Positions 51,976 to 60,588 of a stretch of DNA of 64,000 nucleotides are shown here, piece after piece (positions within the stretch are counted from its first letter, which is position 1; the number at the start of each line of letters is the position of its first letter). The notes under the pieces are model-generated. The model was not told the origin of the DNA and made no database searches. It saw only the letters and a program-made list of their open reading frames with translations. The DNA is from JANLTX01 sp049840835 (lineage in GTDB: Bacteria; Armatimonadota; Armatimonadia; Armatimonadales; Armatimonadaceae): positions 1 to 64,000 of the forward strand of contig JASGJG010000015.1 in assembly GCA_049840835.1 (NCBI GenBank), written 5' to 3'. A program made the position numbers and the translations under genes.

Positions 51976-53036
51976 ATGGTGAAATCACTTTCTCTCTTGG
52001 CTCTGACACTGGCTCTCGGAGCGACTGTATTTGGTGCGCCGCCTAAAAAGCCCGCCCTGAAGAAGCCGCGGCCAGCCCCGGTGTGAAGGGCGCGAAGCAG
52101 GTAGCCGGGGGTACTGTCCACTTCGGTGACATCTTCGCCCTGAAGTCCGGATTCACGTATCAGATTCTCTCCGCAAGATACTCTCTGGATCCGCGTGACG
52201 ACTATGACCGCCAGGCGCTCGGCGCCAGCGAAAAGTTTCTGATTCTCAAAGTAGCCATCAAGAACAATCGTCAAGGTAGTGATAACTCCACTGGTGGTGA
52301 GCTGCTTCAGGCTGTGGATGCAAACAACACGGTCTACGAGAGTGAACGCTATGCTCTCGCCAGCAAGCCGGGTGAGATCTTTTCCGCGAAGTTAAAGCCC
52401 GGTCAGGGTGTGGGTCAGGGCGGTACGGACCCGCTGGAGGTCGCCTTCAAAATGCCAGCAGCTGCCCGTATTGTGAAGCTAATTCTCAAGAAAGGCCGCG
52501 AGGGCACCAGCGAAGATGTTGTTCGCTTCATCATCGCCGGGGCCACCGAGGCGGAAGCGGGTGGGAAACCGGACCCGAAGAACGTGATTGCACCACTGCC
52601 TACCTGGGCTGCCGATGGGGCCACGGTTCCAGTAGGTCAGCCTATTCCCAGCTATACGTATTTCATGACTCTGACCGGGTTTTCGACGGCTGATATGCTT
52701 GCCGGGCACGCACCGGGAGCAGGCAAGAAGTGGGTCTTCGCTGATGTCAAGGTCAAGGATGCCTGGAAAGCGAAAAAGCAAGGGCTTTTTGACTTTTACG
52801 GTGGTGCCAGTATCGCCAATCTGGTCTTAATTGACGGTGATGGAGAGAAATACCACGCATCGAAATTCCTGAAAGCGAAGCGCGACGAGCCGCCAAGCGA
52901 TGCGCTCGAACCTGCTGAAGAGCTGCCGTTTCGAATCGCATTCGAGGTTCCTAAAGACGCGACCTTTAAAACAGCTAAACTCGGCTGTTCGCGTGGGCAT
53001 CTCTTCGTCTTCGATGCCTCTCAAGCAGGGAAGTAG
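51976..53036 (+). pseudogene. Tandem secreted paralogue C, DUF4352-like, one frameshift
   Basis: About 353 residues when corrected. The start at 51,976 (MVKSLSLLALTLALGATVFG) and a short PKKPALKKPRPAP linker are followed by a one-base shift near 52,075 that puts TGA after PAPV. The remainder is open from 52,083 (KGAKQVAGGTVHFGD) to 53,036. Its linker is the shortest of the three. It shares YTYFMTLTGFSTAD and GLFDFYGGASIANLVLIDGD with paralogue B. The gene ends 3 bp from the converging Xer recombinase. Confidence 0.78.
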
Positions 53037-53039
53037 GTC

Positions 53040-53867
53040 TTACCCTCGGGGGTGGGCGGCGCGATAGGCGGCACGCAGCCGGTCCGTAGAGACATGGGTG
53101 TAGATTTGAGTGGTGGTGATGCGGGCATGGCCTAGCATCTCTTGAATCGCTCTCAGGTCTGCCCCCGGATAGCAAATGTGTGGCGAAGCTATGGCGGAGC
53201 CAGTGGGGAGAAGGGAGATTCGTCAGTCCGGCCTTAGCGGCGTTGGTCTTTACCAGCGCCCAGGCCGCTTGGCGTGTAATACCGAAGACCGGGTCCTCCG
53301 GTCTTTTTGGTTTTCTATCCAGATGCGCCTTCAGGGCCAGTCGCGCAGGCTCTCCGACCGGAACCATGCGCTCTCGCCCCCCCTTGCCCATCACTCGTAC
53401 ACGCCCACGTGCCAGGTCCAGTCCCCCACACGTCAGATTTGCGGCTTCGGAGACTCGCAGCCCGGAGGCGTGAGCAGCTCTAAAAACGCGGCATCTCGTC
53501 GGCCAATGGAAGTTGCGGTATCCGGGGCGGAGAGTAGGCGGGCTATCTCTTCGGTGGTCAGAGTTCGAGGCAGTTTGCGCTCTATACGCGCCGGGCTCTC
53601 CACCAGCGCTACCGGGCTATCGGCTAGTTTTCCTTCGCGCACGAGCCACTTCGCATAGGTTGCCAGACAGGCTTTCTTTCGGGAAATGCTAGAAGATGCC
53701 AGGCCATCGTTGCGCAGGCGGGCTAGAAACGTCTCGATGCCATCGGGAGTCAGCGGCAGCTTATGCACTTCCCACTGAGCCAGGTCCCGGCGATAGGCGG
53801 CAATAGTGTTCTCCGCCAGCCCTCGCTCCGCTGCCAGAAACCCGAAGAACGCTTCCTCTACAGGCAT
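53040..53867 (-). pseudogene. Tyrosine recombinase, XerC/XerD type, two frameshifts
   Basis: About 276 residues when corrected, shorter than the usual 295-300. The start at 53,867 (MPVEEAFFGFLAAERGLAEN) opens the N-terminal SAM-like core-binding domain with NTIAAYRRDLAQWE. The catalytic domain has YASGLRVSEAANLTC with the first Arg, GKGGRERMVPV with the Lys hairpin, HWLRHSFATHLLSGG with the HxxR box, and GHARITTTQIYTHVS with the later His and Tyr. Shifts near 53,440 and 53,155 interrupt it. There is no adjacent att or integron site, so a housekeeping chromosome-dimer role or an isolated integrase are both possible. Confidence 0.85.
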
Positions 53868-53927
53868 ACAGCAATTGTATCGGGCCAATGGGCAGGAAAC
53901 CGGAGGAGCCGTGCCGAACGCCGGAAT

Positions 53928-54224
53928 ATGGTTATCATCGAGGTTTCATCCAGGGTTCACTCCGAGAAGCGCGACGCGGCGCTAGAGGCCATGCGGGTTA
54001 TGGGTAGAGCCACCCGGGAAGAGCCAGGCTGCCTGCACTACCGGTTCTATCAGGACCTGGAAGACGAGAACTCCTTCTTTGTATACGAGCGCTGGATCGA
54101 CGGTGCGTCTCTGGAGGCGCATATGGCCACACCACACATGGTTGAGTTCCGCAAAGTCCTCGCCGATGTTCTGGCGGAAGCCTCCGTGGTCTTCCGCTAC
54201 GATATGGATAAGGGTAACGAGTAG
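53928..54224 (+). CDS. Antibiotic biosynthesis monooxygenase (ABM) domain protein
   Basis: 98 residues, a single ferredoxin-like ABM domain: VIIEVSSRVHSEKRDAALEA, then GCLHYRFYQDLEDENSFFVY, ERWIDGASLEAHMATPHMVE and a final strand VVFRYDM. Family members are cofactor-free oxygenases or quinone-related enzymes such as YgiN, with many of unknown function. It lies 4 bp before the GH127-like gene and 60 bp from the divergent Xer gene. Confidence 0.85.
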   Translation: MVIIEVSSRVHSEKRDAALEAMRVMGRATREEPGCLHYRFYQDLEDENSFFVYERWIDGASLEAHMATPHMVEFRKVLADVLAEASVVFRYDMDKGNE

Positions 54225-54228
54225 AGAG

Positions 54229-56223
54229 ATGCCTGCGAAACCAATCCCCTATGCCGTAGGAGCCAAGAAGGCGGATGTACTGGTGCCGCTGGAGCCATCG
54301 GATGTTAAACTAACCGGCTGGCTGGGCGAGCGCGTGACGAAGAACGAGGCGAACCGGCTTCGTGAGGTAGACCTGGCGCCCTTACTGGCGGGCTACCAGA
54401 AGCGCCCCGGCTCCCACCCATGGATCGGTGAGCATATCGGGAAGTGGATGCACGCCTCTACCCTGGCCTGGCAGAACACCAATGATGCCGCTCTGAAGGC
54501 GAAGCTTGATGGCGCAGTCAAGGCACTGATTGTCTGCCAGGAGCCAGATGGGTACCTGGGTACCTACGAAAAAGAAATGCGCTTCAAGCTAATCCCACAG
54601 CGGGATTGGGATGTCTGGAGCCATAAATACAACCTGATCGGGCTGCTGACCTACTATCACTACACCGGAGATAAACCTGCGTTGGAGTGCTGCCGGAAAA
54701 TGGGTGACCTGCTCTGCCATACGTTTGGCACCGGGCCGGGACAAAGAAGCATTAACTCGGCGGGTACGCACATGGGTATGGCGGCCACCAGCGTGCTGGA
54801 GCCTATGGTTCTGCTCTACCGCTCCACAAACGATAAAAAGTACTTAGACTTCTGCCAGTATATTGTTCGCGCGTGGGATGAACCGGGCGGACCGGGCGTG
54901 CTGACCACCCTAACTCGAACCGGAAAGGTGAATAAAACAGCGAACGGCAAAGCCTACGAGATGCTCTCGAACCTGGTGGGCCTTTGCGAGCTCTACCGGG
55001 CTACTGGCGATACTCGCTTTTTGACACCCTGCCAGAACGCCTTCAGCGATATTGTCGAGAACCAGCTCTATGTCACCGGCGCCATGAGTTATGGAGAGCA
55101 CTTCCACGATGACCATACGCTACCCAATACACCCGGCTACAACATCGGGGAGACCTGCGTAACGGTTACGTGGATTCAGCTTTGTCTGCAGCTTCTGCGC
55201 CTGACCGGTGACCAGAAGTACGCCACGGAGCTGGAACGCAGCTACTACAACCACCTGGCGGCGGCGCAGCGGCCTGATGGCAAAGAGTGGTGCTACTACA
55301 CAGCCCTGGAAGGCACCAAACCTTATGGGCCCGGTATCAACTGCTGCGTCAGTTCCGGTCCTAGGGGTATGGCTCTGGCTCCACTCACAGCCTGCTTTGT
55401 AGGAGATGGCGGCAAAGCAGTGGTCGTTACGTCGCGAGATAGCTTTGAAGCGACCGTGATGGTTCAAGGCGTACCGGTAAAAGTCACGCAGACCAGTCCG
55501 CTGCCGGGTGGCGGTGTGATTGAGACCCGCTTTGAGGCCGCGCGCCCAACAATGTTTACGGCGCGTGTAGGTGGCGCCAATACTCGTATCAATAGCAAAG
55601 GCATGGTCTCTAGACCATTGAAAATGGATCGCGAGGTCGTAGAAGGAGCCTATTCCAACAAGGGTAAGACCGTCGCGAAGCGCGGACTCTTTGTACTGGC
55701 GGAACAGGCTGGGAAGGAAATCCTCTTTGCGGAGGCCGGGGCTAAGGGCGAGCGCTACCGAATCTGGGTAGGCCCTGCCTCGGAGAATGCGGAGGATCGC
55801 ATTCGCCCCGGAAACATAGAGGGCTCTATCAACGACGGTGACGTGCGGACCTTTGTGGTCAGTTGGGACGGCAACTCGCACGACGACGATGACTGGTACT
55901 CAATCACGCTCGCCAAGCCGAAGCGAGTCAGCAAGCTCTCGTACGCACACGGCCATAGCTTCCACGATGGTGGCTGGTTCGTTGGCGCGCCCCGGTTCGA
56001 GGTCAGAACTACGCCGGATGGTCTCTGGGAGAACGTAGGAACACTGCCAGACTACCCGGCTACCACGGATACCAGCCCCAAGGGACTGAAAGATGGACAG
56101 TGGTTTGTGCTTACTCTGCCAGCCCCGAAAGAGATCATCGCGGTACGCATTATTGGGAAGCCTTCCTGTGGGGATGACCCGAACATGCGGTTCACGTCTT
56201 GCGCGGAATTGAAAGTGGAATAG
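54229..56223 (+). CDS. GH127-like (DUF1680) beta-L-arabinofuranosidase family protein
   Basis: 664 residues. An (alpha/alpha)6 barrel (HPWIGEHIGKWMHASTLAWQ, EPDGYLGTY, VWSHKYNLIGLLTYYHYTGD, SNLVGLCELYRATGD) is followed by beta domains and a C-terminal discoidin-like module (SWDGNSHDDDDWYSITLAKP onward). The zinc-thiolate site of the family is visible: Glu308 and Cys310 in GETC and Cys372-Cys373 in NCC, the latter pair including the nucleophile position in characterised enzymes. Substrates would be arabinose-containing plant glycans. No signal peptide is seen, so the enzyme may be cytosolic. The start at 54,229 follows an AGAG ribosome site, 4 bp after ABM. Confidence 0.85.
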   Translation: MPAKPIPYAVGAKKADVLVPLEPSDVKLTGWLGERVTKNEANRLREVDLAPLLAGYQKRPGSHPWIGEHIGKWMHASTLAWQNTNDAALKAKLDGAVKALIVCQEPDGYLGTYEKEMRFKLIPQRDWDVWSHKYNLIGLLTYYHYTGDKPALECCRKMGDLLCHTFGTGPGQRSINSAGTHMGMAATSVLEPMVLLYRSTNDKKYLDFCQYIVRAWDEPGGPGVLTTLTRTGKVNKTANGKAYEMLSNLVGLCELYRATGDTRFLTPCQNAFSDIVENQLYVTGAMSYGEHFHDDHTLPNTPGYNIGETCVTVTWIQLCLQLLRLTGDQKYATELERSYYNHLAAAQRPDGKEWCYYTALEGTKPYGPGINCCVSSGPRGMALAPLTACFVGDGGKAVVVTSRDSFEATVMVQGVPVKVTQTSPLPGGGVIETRFEAARPTMFTARVGGANTRINSKGMVSRPLKMDREVVEGAYSNKGKTVAKRGLFVLAEQAGKEILFAEAGAKGERYRIWVGPASENAEDRIRPGNIEGSINDGDVRTFVVSWDGNSHDDDDWYSITLAKPKRVSKLSYAHGHSFHDGGWFVGAPRFEVRTTPDGLWENVGTLPDYPATTDTSPKGLKDGQWFVLTLPAPKEIIAVRIIGKPSCGDDPNMRFTSCAELKVE

Positions 56224-56252
56224 AGCCGGGCTGATACAATCAGGTCGCTTTT

Positions 56253-56588
56253 ATGAATGAAGACCGTATTGCGACCAGCTTTCGGATGACGCGCCTGGTG
56301 CGTACTCAGTCCAGCGAGATCTATCTGCTCTGGGACGATGACCGCCGATTGGGGCAGTTAGACGTGCACTATGCCCACGATACGATTCACGCCACGCTGA
56401 TTTTAGAAGTGGACCTGCCCATAGAGCAGGAAGAGGGTCTGATCGCCCAGATAGACGATGATATCGTTCAGTCCTACCTGCCGAACTTCGACAGGGAGGA
56501 CTTCCTTATCACCGTCTACCGGGGCGAAGAAATCAGCAACTACACGGATACATCGGGCACCACGGATGAGGACTTCGACGAAGAGTAG
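56253..56588 (+). CDS. Conserved small acidic protein, function unknown
   Basis: 111 residues, starting MNEDRIATSFRMTRLVRTQS. Predicted strands YLLWDDDRRLGQLDVHY and TIHATLILEVDLP and the tail TSGTTDEDFDEE are strongly acidic. I recognise no family or catalytic motif. It lies 29 bp after the GH127-like gene and could be in the same transcript. A GC-rich inverted repeat (CGGGCGCT with AGCGCCCG, 56,602-56,633) sits just beyond its stop. Confidence 0.65.
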   Translation: MNEDRIATSFRMTRLVRTQSSEIYLLWDDDRRLGQLDVHYAHDTIHATLILEVDLPIEQEEGLIAQIDDDIVQSYLPNFDREDFLITVYRGEEISNYTDTSGTTDEDFDEE

Positions 56589-56607
56589 CTAGAGTCGCTA
56601 CCGGGCG

Positions 56608-57730
56608 CTAGCGCTGAAAGACCATAGCGCCCGAACCGTTTTTGAAGGTTAGCCAGAGCTGGCTATCCTGAAGTTTGAAGGCTCCCACCAGAGCAAGCGC
56701 TTTCTTGAAATCCTCTTCGATACTGCCCGGCAGAGCTGCCACGCGAGTAGAAGCCACTGCGGAAATTTGGAGCTTGTCTTCGGTAGCGATATAGCCCCCC
56801 ATTAACCGGTTCGCGCCCGCACGGCCTGCAAAGCGCCCATAGGGCAGAAACTCTACGGAGTAGCCGCCTCCATCGCTTTTAGTAGGTACCACTTTCCGAT
56901 TATCAGGAAACGTAATATGCATCAGTTTCCAGGTCGTTTTTAGTAGCGGCATGGCTCCCTGATCATCCAGCTCCAGGTTCAGGAATCCGGTTGCCACTCC
57001 TTTGCCATCTAGAATAACCAATCGAGGCGGGCCATCGTCCAGCACCAAGCGCAGGGGCATCTTCGCTCCTTCCAGCGCAAATACCCGGCTTTTCCCAGAT
57101 ACTGTCAGCTTCTTGAGTGTCACCGTCTGTGGAATCGGCATCATCAGAGTAGAGATTCCTGGATTACCGTAGCCATCGAGAGACATAGCATTGCCATCCA
57201 GGATTAGCTCCAACGAGCCTGCCGCCAGGGAACCATGTAGCTTTATCTGAGAAACTCGCTCCAACTTGCCATTCAGTGGCACACTCTTAAGCGACACCAG
57301 ATCCTGTGGCGCAGGAATCGCCGCAGGCCCTTTGAGAGCAATGGCGTTCTCTACACCTCCCTTACTATTCATCCGCAGCAACCGGAACGGACCGGTGGGA
57401 TTGTCTGACGTCACAAAGCGTAGCTTGTTGCCCGCGCCCACCTCTGCCATCACAGCTTTGGCAGATGCCCCCAGTGGAGTAATGTCGAACGCCCGCAGAG
57501 CCACTCCTACAGTGCTGGTTTCTTTCGGCTTGACCTCCTTCAGGCGAATCGACACTGTGAGCAGCGCCATTCGGGTAGACATCCAGTTCGGCGCGTAACC
57601 ATCCCAGTTAATCCGATTTGGGTCTAGAATCGAGCTTGCCCATAGTCGGACTGTTTAGAGAGAGCTGAATGCGGCTCCATCGGCCAATCGCGAACCTGCC
57701 CAGTGGCCCGGAGTCATACATAGTAGCCAT
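56608..57730 (-). pseudogene. META-domain (HslJ-like) protein, one frameshift
   Basis: About 374 residues when corrected. The start at 57,730 (MATMYDSGPLGRFAIGRWSR) follows an AGGAGG site at about 57,742. A shift near 57,625 precedes NWDGYAPNWMSTRMALLTVS. The central part has LRLVLDDGPPRLVILDGKGV, a beta-rich region. The C-terminus is a META/DUF306 domain: YSVEFLPYGRFAGRAGANRL, GGYIATEDKLQISAVASTRV and a final strand. META-domain proteins such as HslJ are linked to heat or drug tolerance, usually outside the cytoplasm. No signal peptide is visible here. Confidence 0.72.
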
Positions 57731-57810
57731 AACGCATTATCCTCCTGCCACCATGATACCCATTAAGTAAAAAGGATTCTCCTGAACATACTCAGAATAC
57801 GTAGAGTGTT

Positions 57811-58545
57811 ATGGAAGCACTGAAAGTCGGGGTTGCCACCTATACCCTGAGGCTGTGGAAGATAGACGAGACCATTGCACTGCTGCAAAAACTCGGAATC
57901 CAGTATTGCTCTCTGAAAGATTCGCACCTGCCGCGCAACGCCTCACCCGAGGAGCTGAAAGCGATTGTTGCCAAGTTCCAGGCAGCGGGCATCACTCCCC
58001 TCTCCTGCGGCAATGTGGGCCTGAAAAACGACGAGGCTGATGCTCGCAAAGCGTTCGAGTACGCCAAGAACGCCGGTATCGGCACCATGGTCTGCGCCCC
58101 ACCTGTGGAAGCTCTGCCCCTTCTGGATCGCCTGGTGAAAGAGTATGACCTCCGGCTCGCCATTCATAACCACGGCCCGGAAGACAAGCAGTTCCCCACC
58201 CCTTACGATGTCTATGACCGTGTGAAACGGCTAGATAAGCGCGTGGGACTGTGCGTGGACGTAGGGCACTGCGCGCGCGGCGGCAAAGATCCGGCGAAGG
58301 CGATTCTGGATTGCCGGGACCGGGTGTACGACATCCATATGAAAGATATCCACTCCACCGAGCGCAATGGCCACGCCAAAGAAGTGGGCCGTGGTGTGCT
58401 GGATATCCCCGCTATCCTGCGTGCGCTGGTGAAAATCCAGTTCACGGGAGATGTGGGTTTCGAGTACGAGAAAGACGAAAAAGACCCCTCTCTTGGTCTG
58501 GCCGAGTCCGTGGGTTATGTGCGCGGTGTCCTGAAAATGATCTAA
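57811..58545 (+). CDS. Sugar phosphate isomerase/epimerase family TIM-barrel protein
   Basis: Intact, 244 residues. The xylose-isomerase-like barrel has KVGVATYTLRLWKIDETIAL, LRLAIHNHGPEDKQFPTPY with the metal-ligand His, LCVDVGHCARGGKDP with the Asp-x-x-His ligand pair, VYDIHMKDIHSTERNGHAKE and DVGFEYEKDEKDPS with the last acidic ligand. Such enzymes epimerise or isomerise sugars such as allulose or hydroxypyruvate derivatives; the substrate here cannot be told. It is divergent from the META gene and followed 2 bp after its stop by the oxidase-like gene. Confidence 0.88.
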   Translation: MEALKVGVATYTLRLWKIDETIALLQKLGIQYCSLKDSHLPRNASPEELKAIVAKFQAAGITPLSCGNVGLKNDEADARKAFEYAKNAGIGTMVCAPPVEALPLLDRLVKEYDLRLAIHNHGPEDKQFPTPYDVYDRVKRLDKRVGLCVDVGHCARGGKDPAKAILDCRDRVYDIHMKDIHSTERNGHAKEVGRGVLDIPAILRALVKIQFTGDVGFEYEKDEKDPSLGLAESVGYVRGVLKMI

Positions 58546-58547
58546 CT

Positions 58548-59093
58548 ATGGGCAGGGTCTTCGAGTGTATCGACGATAAATTGGCAGACTGGATTGCTGA
58601 CCAGCACCTGTTTTTCGTTGCTACGGCTCCGCTCGCTGGTGATGGCCTGGTGAACTGCTCTCCCAAAGGCATGGACTCGTTTCGAGTTCTCGGTCCAAAG
58701 GAAGTAGCCTACTTAGACCTCACTGGCAGCGGGATCGAAACCATTGTATTTCCAGGAAAATGGGCGCATCGTCGTCATGTTCTGTGCCTTCCAGGGTGCG
58801 CCTCGTATCGTCCGCCTCCATGGCACCGGCAACGTTATTACCCAGACCACACCGACTGGGAAACCCTCGCCTCCCTCTTCCCCGCCTACTCTGCGGGCAC
58901 ACGCGCCATAATTCGTATCGCCGTGAGCCGCGTCAGTCGCTCCTGCGGCTTCGCCGTGCCACGCTACGAATACTTAGAAGACCGCGATACCCTTATCCGC
59001 TGGGCCGAATCCAAAGGGGATGAAGCTCTAGTCGAATACCGTGATCAAAAGAACAGAGAGAGCCTGGATGGGCTCCCCGGTATGCCACTATGA
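58548..59093 (+). pseudogene. Pyridoxamine 5'-phosphate oxidase-like flavin protein, two compensating frameshifts
   Basis: 181 residues. The N-terminus reads DKLADWIADQHLFFVATAPL, NCSPKGMDSFRVLGPKEVAY and LDLTGSGIETI, typical of PNPOx-fold FMN or heme/F420-binding split-barrel proteins. From about 58,755 the frame is wrong: the alternative frame gives ENGRIVVMFCAFQGAPRIVR, the expected next strand, before the original frame returns near 58,860 (ETLASLFPAYSAGTRAIIR). Two opposite indels therefore hide each other. The stop overlaps the next ATG (ATGA). Confidence 0.78.
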
Positions 59094-59569
59094 ATCGCCT
59101 GGTTGCCGCTCTGGCTCTGTTTTTCGTTATTTACCTACCAGCTCGTGCATGTACATGTGTTCATGATAAACGCCCTATAGCAGAGCGCATTGCAGAAGCA
59201 AAGGCCGATAATAAGGTCATTTTTCATGGCAGAGTCATTACCACAAGTAGGGAAATGACTTTACTTACTGTAGATGAAGCCTGGACACCGCAAGCCTCTC
59301 GGCTTATGTTTGTTAGTAGCGGTTACACTTCTTGTGGCTATCATTTCACCACAGGGCATGACTACACTATTTTTGCTCACCCAGACAGTGGCCAGTTATG
59401 GGTTAGTATGTGTGGACTAACAACACCTGGGCTCCCCGGTGACTATAAAGCAGCACTCGGACCTAGCTATCGTCCCGTGAGTTACGCAGCCATCTGGTGG
59501 GGAATCGGCGGTACTCTCTGGCTAACAACCTTTGTCTTCTTGAAGCTACGTAGCCGCAGAAAGCTCTAA
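59090..59569 (+). CDS. TIMP/NTR-like small membrane protein 1 of 3
   Basis: 159 residues. The signal peptide (LVAALALFFVIYLPARA) is followed at once by CTC, the CxC start of TIMP/netrin-type domains. The core reads HDKRPIAERIAEAKADNKVI, FHGRVI, TSCGYHFTTGHDYTIFAHPD and SMCGLTT, an OB-fold pattern known in bacterial TIMP-like proteins, where the N-terminal CxC wraps against a target. A C-terminal helix (WWGIGGTLWLTTFVFLKLRS) anchors it in the membrane. It overlaps the preceding gene by ATGA. Confidence 0.75.
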   Translation: MNRLVAALALFFVIYLPARACTCVHDKRPIAERIAEAKADNKVIFHGRVITTSREMTLLTVDEAWTPQASRLMFVSSGYTSCGYHFTTGHDYTIFAHPDSGQLWVSMCGLTTPGLPGDYKAALGPSYRPVSYAAIWWGIGGTLWLTTFVFLKLRSRRKL

Positions 59570-59605
59570 TTTCCAAATCTTAAGATAAGAAGCTTAGCAT
59601 CTCCT

Positions 59606-60109
59606 ATGAAACGCGTTGTTACCATCCTTGCTCTGGCAATCTTTATTTGTCTACCAACTCAGGCACGAAGATGCTTCGTAGGAGATCGTTCTATAGCCGA
59701 GCGAATCCATAAAGCCCAAAAACGCGGAAAGATTATTTTCTACGCACGCGCTCTTTTTAGCAAAGAGGACAGCAATGGAACCTCGACAACTCTACTTGTC
59801 GAGCAGGCATGGAGTCCAGGAGTCCCCCATATACTGACTGTAAGCATTGATAGATTTGGTGAGTCTCCATACCTGGAGATTGGGCACAGCTATACTGTCT
59901 TCGCAGCTTCCTCTTCCTACAGTAAGTTATTATTCATTCCTGGCTGTGGATTGACAAGGGAAGGTCTTCCTGAAGAATACAGAACCGTCTTGGGGCCTGG
60001 GCACCGCGTAACAGATATTGCAAACGTCTGGTGGGGAATGGGCAGCACTCTCTGGCTAGCAACCTTCGGGTTTTTGAGGCTACGTCGCTTTAGGAAGCAC
60101 TTTCTATGA
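59606..60109 (+). CDS. TIMP/NTR-like small membrane protein 2 of 3, altered CxC
   Basis: 167 residues. The signal peptide (VVTILALAIFICLPTQA) is followed by RRCF, so the first Cys of CxC is missing. The body follows protein 1 (GDRSIAERIHKAQKRGKIIF, YLEIGHSYTVFAASSSYSK, IPGCGLTREGLPEEY) and ends in the same membrane helix (WWGMGSTLWLATFGFLRLRR). With fewer disulfide cysteines it is the most diverged of the three. It begins 36 bp after protein 1, and its stop overlaps protein 3. Confidence 0.75.
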   Translation: MKRVVTILALAIFICLPTQARRCFVGDRSIAERIHKAQKRGKIIFYARALFSKEDSNGTSTTLLVEQAWSPGVPHILTVSIDRFGESPYLEIGHSYTVFAASSSYSKLLFIPGCGLTREGLPEEYRTVLGPGHRVTDIANVWWGMGSTLWLATFGFLRLRRFRKHFL

Positions 60110-60588
60110 GCCGATTTGCTGCCATTCTTGCGTTCGTTTTTCTTCTCTATCTCCCATCGAATGCCTGCGAATGCGCCTACGGTAAACGCCCTATTGCAAC
60201 GCAAGTTGGGGAGGCGAAAGCTCTAAATCAAACCATCTTCTATGGCCGAGTCGTTCGTACGGATGGTCATGCCGCCTTACTCTTAGTAGAAAAAGCCTGG
60301 ACCAAAGGAGTAGCGCAATTCATCCTCGTTTCCGGCGGCCATACATCCTGCGATTACTCTTTTACTTACGGACGTACCTATATTGTATTTGCCGATTCGA
60401 CGAATGGTCTGCTCAGAGTCAGTATGTGTGGATTGACTACTGCTGGCTATCCAACAAAGTACCGTAATGCCTTAGGGCCAGGATACTCACCACCCAACTA
60501 TGCCGTCCGTTGGTGGGAAGTCGGAGGCTCCATCTGGCTAGCAACTTTCCTCTATCTGAAACTACGCCGACATAAGCAGACGCGCTAA
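60106..60588 (+). CDS. TIMP/NTR-like small membrane protein 3 of 3
   Basis: 160 residues. The signal peptide (FAAILAFVFLLYLPSNA) is followed by CEC, restoring the CxC start. The body matches protein 1 (GKRPIATQVGEAKALNQTIF, YGRVVRTDGHAALLLVEKAW, TSCDYSFTYGRTYIVFADST, SMCGLTTAGYPTKYRNALGP) and ends with a membrane helix (WWEVGGSIWLATFLYLKLRR). Start overlaps the stop of protein 2 (ATGA). It converges on the next gene with a 4-bp overlap. Confidence 0.75.
   Translation: MSRFAAILAFVFLLYLPSNACECAYGKRPIATQVGEAKALNQTIFYGRVVRTDGHAALLLVEKAWTKGVAQFILVSGGHTSCDYSFTYGRTYIVFADSTNGLLRVSMCGLTTAGYPTKYRNALGPGYSPPNYAVRWWEVGGSIWLATFLYLKLRRHKQTR

Noticed and set aside
53040..53867. Xer-type recombinase as evidence of an integrated phage or integron
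   Set aside because: There is no cassette array, att-site repeat or phage gene nearby, and the flanking genes are ordinary chromosomal genes.
56602..56633. Rho-independent terminator between the small acidic gene and the META gene
   Set aside because: The 8-bp stem (CGGGCGCT/AGCGCCCG) has a long loop, overlaps the META gene stop and has no immediate T tract, so it is not convincing as a terminator.
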